Assembly (NCBI RefSeq): GCF_963422355.1
Contig: NC_085092.1
Coordinates: 222,501 to 286,500 of the forward strand
From: Corticium candelabrum
Taxonomy: Eukaryota; Porifera; Homoscleromorpha; Homosclerophorida; Plakinidae
Length of the DNA stretch: 64,000 bases
Reading direction: 5' to 3'
In this document: one piece after another, positions 23,271 through 35,100 of the stretch
Layout: each line of letters starts with the position of its first letter
Numbering within the stretch: position 1 is the stretch's first letter
Translations under genes and position numbers: made by a program
Notes under the pieces: model-generated
Databases searched by the model: none
Told to the model about the DNA's origin: nothing
The model's input: the letters and a program-made list of their open reading frames with translations, nothing else

Positions 23271-24663
23271 GCAGTCATATTCACTCACTTTTCATTTCCG
23301 CAAACATGATCAGTTTGTCCACTTTCTCTTTCTGGATGGGATGCTACTAACTAGTGAGTCTACTGGCTACAATATCACACGAGTTTGATAGGAGAGACTT
23401 CCCTGAACAAGTGAAATGTAAGGTGAGTCTTGCTTTCACTGTACTCTATGTCCACATTGAGGAATTGAAGCTGAAAGTGCGACAGGTCATTAGCCTGTAA
23501 TTTCTGGTAGCTACTTGTACACATCATGCAGGTAAGATGAGTAAGTTTTGAGCATGTCTCATTTCCTCTTTGTTTCATTTTCAGTGGTGTAACTAACACA
23601 CGATGGAGATAGTGATCATGTGCCTACGTGTACTAAAAGTAGTAGTATTGTACTCATGAGATCATATGACAGTTGTACATGTACCCATTATAGCTCTGCC
23701 TAGGAGTCAGTTCAAATGACAGTCCTGGTACCCTCTATTATAACAAGTTCAAATGACAGTTGTACTAAGTAAACGTATTAGACAACAAGGCTGTCTCCCC
23801 AATGTATACGTCATAGTGAATAGTGGTAAGGTAATTAGTAAAGCCGAGGTTCCGGTTCTTAGCATTTACGTGTCTAGAAGTAAAGGAAGCATCAAATAAC
23901 ACATGACATATTTTAAATGTAGATCCACTGTTTCAACACTGATGATTATACGTAGTAGAGCATCCTTGCATGGCTGTACAGTAGACTCGACCCGGTCTCG
24001 TTCGCCGTCGTCATTCCCGGATAGTCAACCCTCGCCCACTGACGTCACTAAATGCTGCGCACTGTGTGCCAGATGACAATCAGCACTTACTGTAAAATAC
24101 ACTTAATAAAATACACTTAATGAATCTAGTGACTGTATTGTGTTCTAATAAGTCTGTACCATAATCTAGATCCGTACACTTGATTGAAATTTACTTTCCG
24201 TAGACATATTTTTATAATTAATTTAATTAATTATTATTACATTTTATGATTAATTAATTAATTATTATTATTATTGCATTTTTATGATTAATTAATTTAT
24301 TATTATTATTACATTTTATAATTAATTAATTAATTACTACGTTCATTTAGCTCCCCCATAGTATCTGATCTACTGACCTCCTCACATACCGTAAGCATGA
24401 GAAAAAGCCTGTACATGTACAAGTGAAAGTTCAAGAATAAGAAACAAAAGTTGTCACGCAGTGAAACTTGTTTAATTAATTAATTAGACTGTCTTGGAAT
24501 GTATCTGACTTCTTCAATTTAGCAGATTCATCTGACCTGATGATGTAAACCTGCTTATCTATTAGTAATATAATCTATTAGCACCACTCTACATAACTAC
24601 ATGCATGTCACAAAATAGTACGCGATAACAACACACTTCACTAAATAACAATGCCAATTGTTC
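23271..24663. other. Intergenic region between convergent MYC and BPNT2
   Basis: About 1.4 kb without credible coding exons. A loose repeat of GTTCAAATGACAGT is seen near 23711 and 23747, and an AT-rich repeat block lies at 24204-24336. Confidence 0.6.
24204..24336. repeat. AT-rich TTAATTAA / ATT repeat block
   Basis: Three imperfect copies of a unit made of TAATTAATTAATTA and (ATT)n followed by ACATTTTA/TGCATTTTTA. TTAATTAA runs recur elsewhere in the window (for example 24472-24485) but only here form a block. Confidence 0.7.
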
Positions 24664-25716
24664 CTAGTGCCGACATGGTGAAACTTGGGTGCCTGATGCA
24701 GTTAGCTTCTTCCTCATTTTTTCATGATTTGTTAATGAAGCAAGAAGACCACCTTCATTCTTAGGGGTGATATCGGCAGAGTAATCTATCTCTTCTCCAT
24801 CCAGCTTGGTCATCTTCCCACCAAGGGCTCGAAGAATAGCATCACCAGAACAAATATCCCACTTCTTGATGCACGTCACATGAACATAGCCATCCACCTT
24901 GCCCCTAATCACCTGCAATACTTTATATCCTGCTCCTCCAGCCAGAACAACTTTTGTTGCTAATCCAAATGCTTTCCTTGCAGATGCATTGACTGCCCCG
25001 CCATGTGAACGAGAAACAATTAGACTAAGATGATCCATAGAAGCTGTAATTTCCCTGGTTTTAGTCAAACTAGCAGACTGTACCAATCCTTCAGAACCAC
25101 CACGGCCAACCCATGCCCATGTTGTTTCAGCAGGAAATTCAGCAGAAAAATTAGGGTGGTGAATCACTCCGGCCACTGGTCGACCATCTACTGTAATGCA
25201 CACCATTACAGTAACATATTGCAGCAACTTCTCAGTATATTCCTGTGTTGCATCTAACGGATCTATCCACACCGCCACTCTCGACAATTCAACGTCATCC
25301 TGCATTGATATCTCCATCACTTCTTTCCGATCGACATTTGGAAAACTTACATCAAATTCTGTCTCTTTCTCGTGCTCCTCTGAAACATATGTAATGCCAG
25401 GAAACGCCTTCACCAGTCCTTTAACAATGGCTCTATGTGATGCCATGTCACCTTTCGTCACATATTCCTTAGCTCCCTCAACTGTTTCACCCTTTACTTC
25501 TTCACCAAGACCATCAGACGTTCTTACTTCAGCAACAACCTTCCCAGCTCTCTCCGCTAAATCTATTGCAGCAGACAAGAGCTTGCCAATGCTAACCTTC
25601 TCTCGAGTTAGTGCATGAAACAGAACACGATCTCTACTGTAGAGAAAGAGAAGCAACACGCCAATGGAAACTGTTAACACAATTGCAAAAGGAGACAGTC
25701 GTATTCTAGCTGCCAT
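24664..25716 (-). CDS. BPNT2: Golgi-resident PAP phosphatase (inositol monophosphatase family), intronless
   Basis: A single-exon protein of 350 residues if started at the ATG ending at 25716. That start is preferred over one 30 bases upstream because MAARIRLSPFAI resembles the family N-terminus and leads directly into a signal-anchor helix (IVLTVSIGVLLLFLY). The lumenal domain has the metal-binding GDMASHRAI and EEH segments, the signature WIDPLDATQEYT and the C-terminal KKWDICSGDAILRALGG of lithium-sensitive phosphatases. The family hydrolyses 3'-phosphoadenosine 5'-phosphate, the by-product of Golgi sulfotransferases, to AMP. The absence of introns contrasts with the divergent HURP gene, whose ATG is 387 bp away. 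Confidence 0.92.
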   Translation of the reverse strand: MAARIRLSPFAIVLTVSIGVLLLFLYSRDRVLFHALTREKVSIGKLLSAAIDLAERAGKVVAEVRTSDGLGEEVKGETVEGAKEYVTKGDMASHRAIVKGLVKAFPGITYVSEEHEKETEFDVSFPNVDRKEVMEISMQDDVELSRVAVWIDPLDATQEYTEKLLQYVTVMVCITVDGRPVAGVIHHPNFSAEFPAETTWAWVGRGGSEGLVQSASLTKTREITASMDHLSLIVSRSHGGAVNASARKAFGLATKVVLAGGAGYKVLQVIRGKVDGYVHVTCIKKWDICSGDAILRALGGKMTKLDGEEIDYSADITPKNEGGLLASLTNHEKMRKKLTASGTQVSPCRH

Positions 25717-26103
25717 GATAACCTTCTTCACCGACAACTCTGTCATTCAGCATGTACTGTATGTACAACCAAAACCTGACTGGCAATCTCTGGTACGTAC
25801 TGACTTTCGCGTTCGTGCTATAGAGCTGTTGTCGTTGTCTGTACCTACTTCACCTTTTGTCACAAAACGCATTAATAAATGTCTAACATGTGCATTCACT
25901 TGTAGCCATACTTGTGCGTGTGTTTCGGTTACGAACACAGCGAAGTTTTCTCGATGACGTCAAGTCGTACTGTACCAATGACGTCAAGTCGTACTGTACC
26001 AATGACGTCGGCGACGCCAAGATCCACTGGTTTATATCAAAACACCAAAGAACCAATCACGATCGAGAAGGACACTTTGAACTGATTTCAAGTCAGATCT
26101 GAG
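25717..26103. promoter_or_regulatory. Shared BPNT2/HURP promoter: tandem CCAAT-CRE repeat and CHR-like element
   Basis: A 24-bp unit repeats around 25955-26010. It places TGACGTCA (full CRE) at 25955-25962 and 25979-25986 and TGACGTCG at 26003-26010. CCAAT boxes overlap the second and third at 25975-25979 and 25999-26003. A further CCAAT is at 26053-26057, and TTTGAA, the core of the cell-cycle homology region (CHR), is at 26076-26081, 23 bp before the HURP ATG. CCAAT plus CHR is the vertebrate G2/M promoter layout. Its use here is inferred. Confidence 0.55.
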
Positions 26104-29100
26104 ATGGAGAGCGGTCGTCGACTAGATGCGTACAAATCTCGCGGTCCTAGCCGCGATATAAGGCGGTTATTGAAGGCAAAAGACGAAACCAAACGACGAA
26201 AACTCGAACGAGACGAGACGGTGATGAGACGTCGACATGCGGCTTTGAGGGAAATACAAGAGGAAGTATCGGGTACGACGAAATCGAGCAAGGAAATGAA
26301 CAAAACGGAAACAGCGGAGGCGGTGAGGTTGCGTGAAAGGCTTCAACAGTGGAAAGCGAGCAGACAAGTGGAGAAGGAGAAGAAAGCGATGGATAGGAAG
26401 AAACACAGACCGTTTGTTGTTGTGGCGAGGTCGAATGTCATACCTAGAACTCCACCTGCATTGCCACAAGCATCAAAAAGGTTAGCAACCGTACACTAGT
26501 CGGATAAACTCCACTATACTGTGCTGCAATGTACTCTACTGTACTCTACTGTATCGAACTCTACTGTACTCTACTGTATCGAACTCTACTGTACTCTACT
26601 GTATCGTACTGTACTGTATCATACTGTACTGTACTGTACTCTACTGTACTCTACTGTATCGTACTGTACTGTACTGTACTGTATCATACTGTACTGTACT
26701 CTACTGTATCGTACTCTACCGTATCGTACTCTACTGTATCGTACTCTACAGTATCGTACTCTACTGTACTGTACTCTACTGTATCGTACTTTACTGTACT
26801 CTACTGTATCGTACTCTATTGTACTGTACTGTACTGTACTCTACTGTATCGTACTCTACTGTACTCTACTATATCGTACTGTACTGTATCGTACGGTACG
26901 GTACTGTACTGTACTGTATCGTACTCTACTGTATCGTACTCTACTGTACGGTACTGTACTGTACTGTACTGTATCGTACTGTACTGTACTGTACTGTACT
27001 GTACTGTACTGTACTGTACTGTATCGTACTGTACTGTACTGTACTGTACTGTACTGTACTGTACTGTACTGTATCGTACTGTACTGTACTGTACTGTACT
27101 GTACTGTACTGTACTGTACTGTATCGTACTGTACTGTACTGTACTCTACTCTATTGTACTCTACTGTACTCTACTGTATTGTACTCTACTGTACTCTACT
27201 GTATCGTACTCTACTGTATTGTACTGTACTCTATTCTACTGTACTGTACTGTACTGTACTGTATCGTACTGTACTGTACTGTACTGTACTGTACTCTACT
27301 GTATCGTACTCTACTGTACTGTACTGTATCGTACTCTACTGTACTGTACTGTATTGTACTCTACTGTATTGAACTGTACTGTACTGTACTGTACTGTATC
27401 GTACTCTACTGTATTGTACTGTGCTGTACTGTACTCTACTGTATTGTACTCTACTGTACTCTACTGTATCGTACTGTACTGTACTCTACTGTATTGTACT
27501 CTACTGTACTGTACTGTATCGTACTCTACTGTATTGTACTGTACTGTACTGTACTGTACTGTACTGTACTGTACTCTACTGTATCGTACTCTACTGTACT
27601 CTCCTGTATCGTACTCTACTGTACTGTACTGTATCGTACTCATACTCTACTGTATTCTACTGTATTGTACTGTACTGTACTGTACCGTACTGTACTGTAC
27701 TGTACTGTATCGTACTCTACTGTATTGTACTGTACTGTACTGTACTGTACTGTACTGTACTGTACTCTACTGTATCGTACTCTACTGTACTCTCCTGTAT
27801 CGTACTCTACTGTACTGTACTGTATCGTACTCATACTCTACTGTATTCTACTGTATTGTACTGTACTGTACTGTACCGTACTGTACTGTACTGTACTGTA
27901 TCGTACTGTACTGTACTGTACTGTACTGTACTCTACTGTATCGTACTCTACTGTATTGTACTGTACTCTACTGTACTGTACTGTACTGTACTCTACTGTA
28001 CTCTACTGTATCGTACTCTACTGTACTCTCCTGTATCATACTCTACTGTACTGTACTGTATCGTACTCTACTGTACTGTACTGTATCGTACTCTACTGTA
28101 CTCTACTGTATCGTACTGTAATGTACTGTACTGTACTGTACTGTACTGTACTGTATCGTACTGTACTGTACTGTACTGTACTGTACTGTACTCTACTGTA
28201 TCGTACTCTACTGTACTGTACTGTATCGTACTCTACTGTATTGTACTGTACTGTACTGTACTCTACTCTACTGTACTGTACTGTACTGTACTGTACTCTA
28301 CTGTACTCTACTGTACTGTACTCTACTGTACTGTACTGTACTGTATCGTACTCTACTGTACTCTTCTGTATTGTACTCTACTGTACTCTACTGTATCGTA
28401 CTCTACTGTACTCTACTGTATCGTACTGTACTGTACTGTACTGTATTGTATCGTACTCTACTGTATCGTACTCTACTGTATTGTACTGTACTCTACTGTA
28501 CTCTACTGTATCGTACTGTACTGTACTCTACTGTACTCTTCTGTATCGTACTCTACTGTACTCTACTGTATCGTACTCTACTGTACTCTACTGTATCGTA
28601 CTGTACTCTACTGTATTGTGCTGTACTGTACTGTACTGTACTGTACTGTATCGTACTGTACAGTACTGTACTCTACTGTATCGTACTGTACTGTATTGTA
28701 CTCTACTGTACTCTACTGTATCGTACTGTACTGTACTCTACTGTACTCTACTGTATCGTACTGTACAGTACTGTACTCTACTGTATCGTACTGTACTGTA
28801 TCGTACTGTACAGCATCGTACTCTACTGTACTCTACTGTATCGTACTGTACTCTACTGTACTCTACTGTATTGTGCTGTACTGTACTGTACTGTACTGTA
28901 CTGTATCGTACTGTACAGTACTGTACTCTACTGTATCGTACTGTACTGTATTGTACTCTACTGTATCGTACTCTACTGTACTCTACTGTATCGTACTCTA
29001 CCAGGGTTCTAAAAATTTGGTCACCAAGTTGCCATATGGCGACCACTTCTAGATGGCTGGCGACTAAACGAACAGTGTGGTCGCCAATTTGGCGACTAGA

Positions 29101-32100
29101 AATATTGGTCGTTTCTAGTCTTTTGTGGCAGCGGCTCTTGGATGGGAACCACCTGCTCAGTTCCGCTTTCTACTTCTACCATTTAGTGGCACCCTGCGAC
29201 GTATGCCGCCTATGTAGCACCTTCGTACTTATCGTGTAACAACGTATCACCTAGCAATCTATTGCAAGTCATTGCTATTCTCTGGTACACCATCATTTTT
29301 ACGGACTCTAGTGCCTGTACCTATCTGATTGGTCTGTGCCATCAGCTCCAGACAAATCCAACTAAAGACCTGCAGGCGAGTATAATTTTTCAAACAATTG
29401 TGGTCACTCCTATCCTTCATAGGCTTCACCAATAAATCCAAGTCAACAGCTCTATCATCAACGAGACTCCGTTGCGCAGCAGTTTCTCCAGAATGAAACA
29501 TGAAATTCGCAGCCAATCGTAGTTGAAGGTGACGGCAACTGCCTATTTAGATCCTTTTCTATTCTGTTCAAAGAACCTGACCATCTTGAATTGAGACAAA
29601 TAAACACTATTATGCCGATGTTTGCAAATGGTGGGCGTAGGAAGTGGCAAAACAAAACAGCTTTTCTCCAGCAAGCTGCCTGAGTGTCTTTCTATCACAA
29701 GAACTAGACCAAGGTGTACGTCCAGAAGCTCATACGTCTCCTAGTGCTACTAAGAAAGGTTGTTCAGACAAAAGTTTCTGCATGTGAAATCTAGGTGTTG
29801 AATGAAGCCACGCGTTTCAGAGATTAACACAGCTAGCCATAGGAAACCACGTGGGGTGGGGTTTTCCCTCGAGAGTTACCGGATGTACTGTTCTCAGCAA
29901 ATCAGTAGTGGCACTGAGTCATATAGAGAATTTAATTAAAAACACAAAGAATGCTCATGTCTTATTGATGGATAGTTAGGATGTGGATGTGATGACAAAC
30001 CACATAATCCTGTTATTAACATTACAGAACCACACAAGCACATTTTGTTTGGTTGTAGCTATACAATTAGTGGAAAGTTTCTATAAAATATGAATACTCA
30101 TACTATTACATAAAAAGAATCCCAAGTACCACACTGTAGATTGATGTGTTTACTAGCCAATGTTCATCCAACATTACTGCAAATTCCTAGTTAGGTCTTA
30201 ATTTAATGTCAAACATGATAATCTGGGAAAGGGTCTCAACAGTGATATTAATGACTTGTTTACTTCTGGAATCTCTGACTTAGAAACTAGTGAAAGTTTG
30301 GCGACCAATCGTTCCTCTAGGTGGCCAAACTGGCGACCAGATTCAAACACATTTTTCGAACCCTGCTCTACTGTACTCTACTGTATCGTACTCTACTGTA
30401 CTCTACTGCATCGTACTCTACTGTACTCTACTGCACTCTACTGTACTCTACTGTATGGTACTGTACTACTCTACTGTACTGTACTGTACTGTACTGTATC
30501 GTACTGTACTGGGATTAGATTGACAATGCGGCGAATGGCGGAGCGGGGAGAGACTGGCGCTCGAGTCTAATTAGCTAAACATATGCTGTTTGGGGAAGTA
30601 CATCCCCAGATCAGAAAATAACAGTCGTGACATGGACATTGTTTGAATAAACTAAGAAGGTGCCTACAGTGTTTTGTTCCAATCAACATTTACATATTGA
30701 CGTATACACTTAAGCTGAATTTGGAGAGCAAAATTTGTTGAATTAAACAAATTCATCTAGTTACACATTGTTTAATATTTGACCAATGCAAAAGGTGACA
30801 CAACTCACATATCATAATGGACAAATTTGTATTTTACATGTTGCACCCATTTCAGTGTAAATGCCCCCAACAAGCAAAATTGTCCAATGTGAAAAGTTAT
30901 TTGTATAACTAGGTGCATGTGTGGCATGAAATGCAGCAGTCAATGCAATTAATGTGACACATTTCATGAAGATTGCATGGACAAGTGTGTGATGTAGGCT
31001 ATAAAACCATGATGTCTGACTAACTTGAAAATGTGTCGTATTCCGCTGTGCATCTCTAGCTGTGCTTGTGTGCATCATCATATGTATGTGATCTCAAAAT
31101 GCTTCAAGTGTCCAAATGTCATATCTCAATTTACAGTAGACGTACAGCACTTTATTGGCTCATTTGAACTCATGGGCAGCATCTGTAGGGGTGTGAGTGG
31201 AAGCAGTCAATAACAAGGAGTCTCATTATCATTGTCTTTTCTCTGTTTTTACACATGTGTCAACCTTGTTTCCTTAGTTTTCTTGATTCTCTGCATATCT
31301 CCTCATTTTGTATCAACTGTTGTTATCTTTAGTTTATTTGTATACATTCACAATGACACTTAATCTTTTCTCACTTATTGACTACAACCAATATTCCGAC
31401 TACACAAATAATACAGTATTTGTTGTTTTGTTGATCTTGTTAGTTATAGTTTTGTTGACTTTTAGAATTGTGTTACACAAAATGGTTTGAGCTCTAGAAT
31501 TTACTGTATTACAGGAAGTTTTATGCTGAGCCAGTCATCTTACGACGATCAACACGACTGGCAGCTAAAGAATCATCAAGATCAGGTGCACAGTCACTAG
31601 CAAAGACAGTCAGGGGAAAAGAAAGAAGCCAGAAGGTTAGTAAGAACAGAGAAGAAAAGACCATCAAACTAACAACTACTCAATGTGCCATATCATCAAA
31701 AACCAAAGGTATGTGTCGACATTGTAGAATCCATTTGTAGCTAATACACAAATATATAAAGCATTTGAAGTTATCCTTGATTTACATAAACAACTACATG
31801 TATAATATGTTTACATACATATGCTATGTGTTATTATATATTGGTAAATATCACTTTCTAGTTTATGCTTTAGTAGAGGAACCTAGCATTACACAGGGAA
31901 CTCAGATGTATGTCTGTAAGGGAACATCCAAAATTAATGATGTTGTTTTCAAACAAATTTTTTGTAAGTGGGTGGGTGGGTATGAAAATTATCCGGGAGC
32001 TGTTGACTCATTCAGGTAGGCAGGCAGTCATATCTGTGAAATGTCTCATCATATGAAGAAGGCATCCTTCTTTTCCAACTTAGGGCATGCTGTTGGACCG

Positions 32101-35100
32101 TATTATGCTGTTATATAATGAGGCTCTCTGGAAGCTGAATCCAGCTGACACTAGGAAGTATGTCCTTCTGGAGAATGCACAGAAACTGTGGAAGGAGCAT
32201 ATGAGTGGGATGAAGTTGCATGTGACGAGCTGTTGGCAAGGGCGTCATTAGCAGGAAGCCAAAGAGACGTTGTATGCACACAACTGTTTGTTTTCTAGCT
32301 TGGCTAATTGTAAGCACCATGACCCTAGACCAAAAACTTGGATATTCATAGACCAAGTAAGACACAGATATAGCTTTAATTAAATATACTGCAGAGTGTA
32401 GCCTGAAGTTGTTGTCTGGTAGAACTGACATAGACACAAAAGTGTGGTATTTAATTGCTAAATTGTGATAATTAAAGGTTTAGGGTCACAGTTGGACATG
32501 CGCACTTGAGCCGATGTCAAGTGAGGTAGCTTTTGCATTGTAGCTATTATACGTAACATATGTTCAAGTGTCTTGGCAAGAAAATCGGTTTCAATCGCCA
32601 GTAAGTCCTTCAAATCTGTTCATAGGTTGTGCATGCGCAAACGTCAATAGATGAAACAACTGCAAAATGGCTATTTAGGTGTTGATTGACAGGCAAGGCA
32701 GCAGTGTAAGCTTTATTCAATACAAATTTTTTGGTGCTCACTGTGAACTAAGTGTGCTTGGTTATTCTGAGGAAGACGTGTGACTATGGCAGATGCAACA
32801 TATGGGAACATGATGTGTGTTGTCTGGTAATGTGCAGAGCGTAAGGAACCCCAATCAGGCTCAAAGTGCAAGGGTGCTTGTCGACTTGTACAGAAACTGC
32901 AGTGTAGCAACCTCAGTTTGAGATTTTAGACAAAACATTTTGAGAACGACATCTAAAAAGCATATGATTTAATTACTAGACACGGTCTAATGCAATGTTT
33001 TACTGCAACATGTTGATTGTTCCAATTCAGGCTATAGAGAGACTTCAGTCAGTTTTGCTTGTAGTGCTAATTAGAGCATGCAAGTTCTTGCGGTTATCGA
33101 GTGTTTGAAAAAGTGCACCCTTTTCAAAGCAATGCAGTGCACATGTCCAACTGTGTTCCTGCACCTTTAACATATTATACAAATATTAAGACATTGTTGG
33201 TTTTAACATTTAGTTTTGTATTAGGGGGTGGATGGGTGGGTAAGGACAAAACAAAATTTTTGGGCCGCCCCTAAAGGTGTAATGTATCTGCATCAATACA
33301 TATACCTACTCACTGACACAGTACACTACGGCAGTTGTAAAATGTAGTCGGACAAACAATTTTGGTTATGTGAATGTTTCTTGAACTAAAGACATTATTC
33401 TTGGTTGCTAATTGTTATTAACATTATATTTGCAAATTGGGTTTTTGTTTAGAAACAGAGCCTGTTCCTCAATCATTTGTCAGTCAACTGGAGTCTACAT
33501 TAAATACAGTATCGGTCGTTGATTTCAGCAAACCTTTTTCTCCGTTTCACTTTTCATTTCAACCATCTAATAAGGACGTTGCTGCAGTAAATCCATACAA
33601 AGAGACAATCGGCTGCCATCAGGAGATCTCAGAATCTGCAGCTAGCAAGTTGGTCACTGTCAGAGCTGTCAATTCGGACTGTGGTTCCACAAGTTCACCA
33701 TGGTCTGAGGTAGTCATCAATGATGACGAGGATGCACAAGAGTGGTGGAAGAGTGATTTGAAAGAAGGCAATTCTGGAAACAAGGAGAATGCAGCTGAAT
33801 TGAAAGGTAAATATTTTACCACATAATGTTATGGTTGACGTGACTGTGTATGTGCATGTTTGTTTGTTTGTTTGTGTGTGTGTGTGTCCATGTCCATGCA
33901 TGTATTTGTTCGTCTGTGTTTGTGTTAATTGTTATGTGTTAAATCTTTGTTACTGAAACTGTTTTGTGTACTTCATGATTCTATTCACCTTGATATTTCA
34001 TATGTGTTTTTTGTTTTCATAACAGATGATGCCAGTAGTGATGATGTTGTCTCAAATTGGGTTGACACAAAGCGTTTGGCAGTTGCTCCTTTTCGCCAGT
34101 TGATTGAATCAGAGACACAACGATTACAGTCACTGTGTGACACATGGAATCAGATTGTAGCAGAAAAGGACGAACAAGAAGATGATGATGGTGAGTTCTT
34201 TTTCGTATCAAAATAGTCATTACTCATTGGCTTTGAATTCATAACCTGATTGCATAAGTATTTGGGTAAAATACACAACAATTTAAGGTAGTCTCGTGTA
34301 GCCAGACCTTAATCCCACCCTCAACATTCCGGCGGGGAAACGGTCTGGTGAGGTTCCTTTGACCTTGCCATGATGCTGCATCACCGAATTCTGGTGAACT
34401 AAAACCCTTAAAATGTTATAAAGAGGCGAGATAATATTACCGCTTCTTGTGCAAAGTAGGTTGTGCTGGGTGTTTATAGGAAGTAATCATTGATGTTATC
34501 AAACTCTAGGTAAGCCACGAAAGAACATTTCATGGCCTTACCATTGAACAGCCATCGTGAGTGAGTTGTTGTCGCGAAATGTCGTCGAAATGGTGTATGC
34601 GCACACCTTTTGCAGTCATTGATTTTCACTTACCAATACCGGTTGGATGACCATGTCCGTGTTCAGCTAGTGAGTAGGCTAGTCCAGTGAGAACCTAGAC
34701 GCTAGACTGTATGGCGAGGCGATGATCTCATATATTCTCAGGAAGTTCACGTAGTTGTCAAGAGTTCACTGGAAACACGTCCAGGTAACAACACAACAAC
34801 TGACGGTGACTGTGCACTGCATGATATCGCCTCATTGTAAGAAACATGCAGAGCACTAGTACATTGCCACACAGCCTTGTGTCTAGCTTCTCACTGGCTA
34901 GCCTACTTACTAGCTAACCGAACACGTATGTGCTTGTCACCACACGCACCGGCATTACATAGTGAAATCAATGACTGTAAAGGGCGCGTGTACACACCAT
35001 TTTGACAACATTTCGCAACACAAACTCACCTTGCGATGACTGTTCAACGATACAGGCCATGAACATTATTCATGGCTTGCCTAGAGTCGAAGATAACATT

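Noticed and set aside
25030-25618. Plus-strand ORFs opposite BPNT2
   Set aside because: Antisense shadows of the BPNT2 frame, without recognisable motifs.
26521-29239. Very long plus-strand reading frames (up to 806 codons of repeating YCTVL) and shorter minus-strand ones
   Set aside because: They are produced by a stop-free pentanucleotide satellite in an intron and appear in all three frames. No start context, domain or splice logic supports translation.
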